From Pseudoalteromonas sp. S16_S37 (GTDB lineage Bacteria > Pseudomonadota > Gammaproteobacteria > Enterobacterales > Alteromonadaceae), in contig NZ_JAAUWV010000017.1 of NCBI RefSeq assembly GCF_014694405.1, positions 17,522 to 81,521 on the forward strand: 64,000 bases of DNA, in the 5' to 3' direction. The position numbers were made by a program, and so were the translations under genes. Numbering within the stretch: the first letter of the stretch is position 1; every line of letters starts with the position of its first letter. The notes under the pieces were generated by a model, which was not told the DNA's origin, searched no databases, and saw only the letters and a list, made by a program, of their open reading frames with translations. Below, one piece after another: positions 61,194 to 64,000 of this stretch.

Positions 61194-62410
61194 CAGGGCA
61201 AGAGCATGAAAAATCACTTGCTATTCAATACCTTTTCTAAATAGCACTCGTTTCTAGCTGCTTTTAGCTGTTTAGCGCGCACACCTTTGTTAAAGGATGT
61301 CTCTTTCTTTAATAAATTCAATGCAATATGTCTTACACCAGCAAACACTTCTGCTGCACCGTCGCGACGTATACGGCAGCCATCTTCATTCATTGCCACA
61401 TCCAAACACCAATGAAGACTGTTCTCTATATACCAATGCGCTCGTGTGGCTTCAGCTAGTCTTTGCGCACTCAAGTTCGCTGAGCTGATATAATATCGAT
61501 ATGTCAACTCACCTTGTTGTTGGTTATCCGATTTACGGTAAGACACTATCACGCCTACACTTTGTAAATTGGGCCAGCTAGCACTTGTGGGAATTTCAGC
61601 CATATCATGGCAGACAACCGCTGCCCTGAACTCTTCTCGACCTCGTTGATAATCTACCTCACTTAGTAGGCTGTCACTCGCTATTTGGCGTGTGATTTCT
61701 GGCTGTAAGAGTTGCTTTACCTGTTCAAATAAGCTGCCCTGATTGGCTTTGAGAGCCAGTAAATAATCCGCTTCTTTGTCTATAATTTGCTTCGCAATCT
61801 CCTTTTGGCAGCCCATCGCATCAATCGTCACTAAGCAACCTTTTAGCTCTAGTAACTTCAGCAACTCTGGAATTGCAGTGATTTCGTTGGACTTCGAGTC
61901 GGTCTTGCATTGGCCTAACGTCACGCCATTTTCACAGGCAAACGCACTGACAATGTGGATAGCATCTTTTCTATCAGACTGTTTATATGAACCTTTTAGT
62001 CTTTTTCCATCAATGGCAACCACGCTGCCGTCTGTTAGCTCACTGCAATTTTGCATCCATTGAGAAAAACTGGTTTGAAACTGGGTCATATCGATACGGC
62101 TTATAACCCTTGCAATCGTGTCGTGCCGCGGCACACCGTTGGATAGAGCTATAAATTTACGTAACCAAGATAGTTTGTCATGAGCAAAATCTTCAATTTC
62201 TTCCCAGCCTTGGCAACCCGCGATTACGGCACTGATAGTTAGAAACAGAATATCGAATAATGGATGTTGCACTTTGCCTTGCTGGCGCGGGTCATCAATG
62301 GAAGAAAAGTGTTCGAACAACGTATTGGCTGACATAATTGGGCTGCTTAATCTGAAAAGCAGTATAAGATCATAAAATTATGTCAAGGTAAAGTTCATGA
62401 TCTTGCCCTG
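61194..62410 (-). mobile_element. Intact ISAs1-family insertion sequence
   Basis: Terminal inverted repeats CAGGGCAAGAGCATGAA (61194-61210) and TTCATGATCTTGCCCTG (62394-62410) match at 16 of 17. Both sides carry the 10-bp duplication GGTTAAATAG (61184-61193 and 62411-62420), identical, so the insertion is recent. The element is 1217 bp with one transposase gene. Confidence 0.95.
61214..62335 (-). CDS. ISAs1-family DDE transposase
   Basis: 373 residues, the usual length. It has FSSIDDPRQQGKVQHPL near the start, the catalytic Asp in VVAIDGKRLKGS, the second Asp in CLVTIDAMGCQKEIA and the Glu in ENSLHWCLDVAMNEDGCR. The frame is complete, so the element is probably still mobile. Confidence 0.95.
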   Translation of the reverse strand: MSANTLFEHFSSIDDPRQQGKVQHPLFDILFLTISAVIAGCQGWEEIEDFAHDKLSWLRKFIALSNGVPRHDTIARVISRIDMTQFQTSFSQWMQNCSELTDGSVVAIDGKRLKGSYKQSDRKDAIHIVSAFACENGVTLGQCKTDSKSNEITAIPELLKLLELKGCLVTIDAMGCQKEIAKQIIDKEADYLLALKANQGSLFEQVKQLLQPEITRQIASDSLLSEVDYQRGREEFRAAVVCHDMAEIPTSASWPNLQSVGVIVSYRKSDNQQQGELTYRYYISSANLSAQRLAEATRAHWYIENSLHWCLDVAMNEDGCRIRRDGAAEVFAGVRHIALNLLKKETSFNKGVRAKQLKAARNECYLEKVLNSK

Positions 62411-62692
62411 GGTTAAATAGCGCTATTCAACCGTGAAACCTCAGCGGACACTTAGACTACCTAAATAGACGGTCAATGAATAAAGACAAACAAAAGCATA
62501 TACTTGTCTATCGCTGGGCTATCGGTCACACTAATAAATTGCAAGCTATAAACTTTAACATATTTATGAGCAAAAAATTTCTATAACCTATTGAAATATA
62601 TAATTTGTCATATCGGTTACGTATCAGTGACGTAAAGAATAGTCGAGTTTTCCGTTAAGCTCTCCTTATCAATACAGCAAAGGACTAACAAA

Positions 62693-63169
62693 GTGATTAC
62701 CAGAAAATTAAGGTTGCAAAGAGGCTGGTCTCAAGACCAACTAGCACAGCTAAGTGGCTTGAGCCTTAGAACAATCCAGCGTATCGAGTGTGGTCATACA
62801 CCAAGCTTAGAGTCACTCAAGTCTTTAGCTGCTGTTTTTGAAACCACGGTCGCAGACCTTCAACAGGAGCTTAAAATGAAACCACATAACTCGGATATCA
62901 GTTTAACCGAAGAAGAGCAAACAGTGATTGAACATGTTAAAGCCATTAGAGATTTTTACTCACACGCTTTAACCTATGCCATTATCATTGTTTTCTTATT
63001 TATTCTTAATTACATAACTAACCCTGGCTATATTTGGGCTTGGTGGGCAGCGCTTGGCTGGGGAATAGGCCTTGCCTCACACGGATTAAGTATTTTTGAG
63101 ATTTTTGACTTTTTTGGCCCCCGCTGGGAGAAAAAGCAAATTGAAAAACGCCTAGGTCGAAAGCTTTAG
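62693..63169 (+). CDS. XRE-type helix-turn-helix protein with 2TM domain
   Basis: 158 residues from GTG 62693 (AAAGGA, 7-8 nt upstream). N-terminal Cro/CI helix-turn-helix (about 3-58; LRLQRGWSQDQLAQLSGLSL, RIECGHTPSLESL), then a short linker and two membrane helices (ALTYAIIIVFLFILNYI, WWAALGWGIGLASHGL) ending in a basic tail KKQIEKRLGRKL, the 2TM domain pattern. It is a membrane-anchored regulator of unknown target. Confidence 0.85.
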   Translation: MITRKLRLQRGWSQDQLAQLSGLSLRTIQRIECGHTPSLESLKSLAAVFETTVADLQQELKMKPHNSDISLTEEEQTVIEHVKAIRDFYSHALTYAIIIVFLFILNYITNPGYIWAWWAALGWGIGLASHGLSIFEIFDFFGPRWEKKQIEKRLGRKL

Positions 63170-63293
63170 CAGCGTAAATATTTTTAAATATATCTCTGAG
63201 GGAGCCAAGCTCCCCAACCGAAAGCTAAAATTAATGTTTTTTGATACAAAACCATTAATCATGTCCCCATAAAATCAACTGCGGACAGTAAAT

Positions 63294-63791
63294 TTGAATA
63301 TTAAGACATTTACAGAGTTATCAATTTTATCTTTTATCGTTATGAGTGTAACTGTGTTCTCCATAATTGGTGACCTTATAAATGAGCGCACAATCTCAGC
63401 TTCGAGCGCTTTATTATCACTGATGTTCGACTTGCCAGCAAAAGCAGTGCCGTTTTTTATAATCTACATTGGCTCCAAGATAACCCATAACATTTATACA
63501 ACACGCTTTTTTTATACCTTTTTAGCGAGTATTTCTGCCTGCTTGTTTACTATCTACTTTAGCCTTTTTATACATGATTTTTTTGCCACCAATAGCGGGC
63601 CTTTATCGGTTGATATTAGTATCCCCTTATGTGTTATTAATTCCTCTTATTGGGTTTATTTTTGGGCTATTCAGTGTGGTGCAAAAATACGTGTCAGTCA
63701 GATATTTTGTCACATAACGTCAGCTTACATAGTGTTGAAGGGTTTTATTAAGAGGATTCAAACCGAGTTGAAAACCCCCTTAAATGTATAA
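63294..63791 (+). CDS. Four-helix membrane protein of unknown function
   Basis: 165 residues if read from TTG 63294 (weak GGA upstream); an internal ATG would cut the first helix. Four hydrophobic segments (ELSILSFIVMSVTVFSII, AVPFFIIYIGSKI, FLASISACLFTIYFSLFI, YWVYFWAIQCGA). No family recognised. It may form a unit with the XRE-2TM gene, 124 bp upstream. Confidence 0.5.
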   Translation: MNIKTFTELSILSFIVMSVTVFSIIGDLINERTISASSALLSLMFDLPAKAVPFFIIYIGSKITHNIYTTRFFYTFLASISACLFTIYFSLFIHDFFATNSGPLSVDISIPLCVINSSYWVYFWAIQCGAKIRVSQIFCHITSAYIVLKGFIKRIQTELKTPLNV

Positions 63792-64000
63792 ATAGTGAGG
63801 CTCATATCCACAGCCCGCTTGCTGTATCCTCGTACAATCGAACTCAGCCAATCTCTTTTTATTGCAATAAATTATTCTATTAAATAGTCGACACTGAAAA
63901 TCACTTAATGCATTGATCTTCTTGATGATCTAAACGATCTTACTATCCTCATTTTGCAACGTTTGTTTTCTCACCCCTCAAAACCTTGCAAAATGGAGAT
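63792..64000. other. Window end, no gene seen
   Basis: 209 bp after the last membrane-protein gene; no frame or structure that I can support. Confidence 0.4.

Noticed and set aside
1..64000. CRISPR arrays and prophage genes
   Set aside because: No regularly spaced repeats and no phage structural, integrase or Cas gene seen on either strand.

Overview
The window reads as a chromosomal segment of a marine gammaproteobacterium, most likely Pseudoalteromonas (Alteromonadales). This rests on the gene content: a GH18-LPMO-GH18 chitin cluster, an H-NOX nitric oxide sensor system, a TonB-dependent receptor next to a TPR sulfotransferase, a TorF-type porin, a large S9 lipoprotein peptidase and many c-di-GMP and chemotaxis proteins. 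Base composition is moderate to AT-rich. The assignment is by protein resemblance only; no rRNA or marker gene is present.

Layout. 1-9.7 kb: a partial flavin amine oxidase lipoprotein, a DAACS symporter, a stand-alone AAA-type ATPase, a large secreted beta-helix/LamG protein and an esterase. 9.7-16.1 kb: anmK, a small secreted protein, recQ, a DUF2235 lipase-like protein, a periplasmic solute-binding-like protein and a DUF2798 membrane protein. 16.3-23.5 kb: a minus-strand chitin operon (multi-domain GH18 chitinase, AA10 LPMO, ChiA-type GH18 chitinase), all three ending in a chitin-binding CBM5/12 module. 24.0-28.1 kb: an H-NOX/histidine kinase pair with a REC-HDOD protein whose phospho-acceptor Asp is Glu, divergent from a REC plus degenerate HD-GYP protein. 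This looks like a variant of the Shewanella Hno nitric oxide network. 28-33.2 kb: a TetR-regulated RND efflux operon. 33.3-39 kb: a PAS chemoreceptor, hemH, a membrane protein and a NarL-type two-component pair.

39.06-40.12 kb is the most unusual stretch. It is a unit bounded by inverted AGGCAGTTAACAA repeats that looks like one integron-type gene cassette with an attC-like end. It carries a 90-nt tRNA-shaped gene whose anticodon loop is 21 nt instead of 7, followed 13 nt later by a protein with a HEPN-type R-x4-H motif. HEPN proteins are often RNases, several of which cut tRNA anticodon loops, so the pairing of a malformed tRNA with a HEPN protein is the best candidate here for an undescribed system.

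40.5-49 kb: a GNAT acetyltransferase, a ToxR/CadC-like regulator with a beta-propeller, a GGDEF-EAL protein, lipoproteins, and an ArsR-controlled NIPSNAP/ABM/LysE operon. 49-54.6 kb: an S9 oligopeptidase, a MarR/AhpD-like pair with a perfect operator palindrome, and an RCC1-repeat protein interrupted by an amber codon. 55-64 kb: the TonB receptor, TPR sulfotransferase, a truncated BCCT transporter, a TorF-like porin, an intact ISAs1 element with 10-bp target duplications, and two small membrane proteins.
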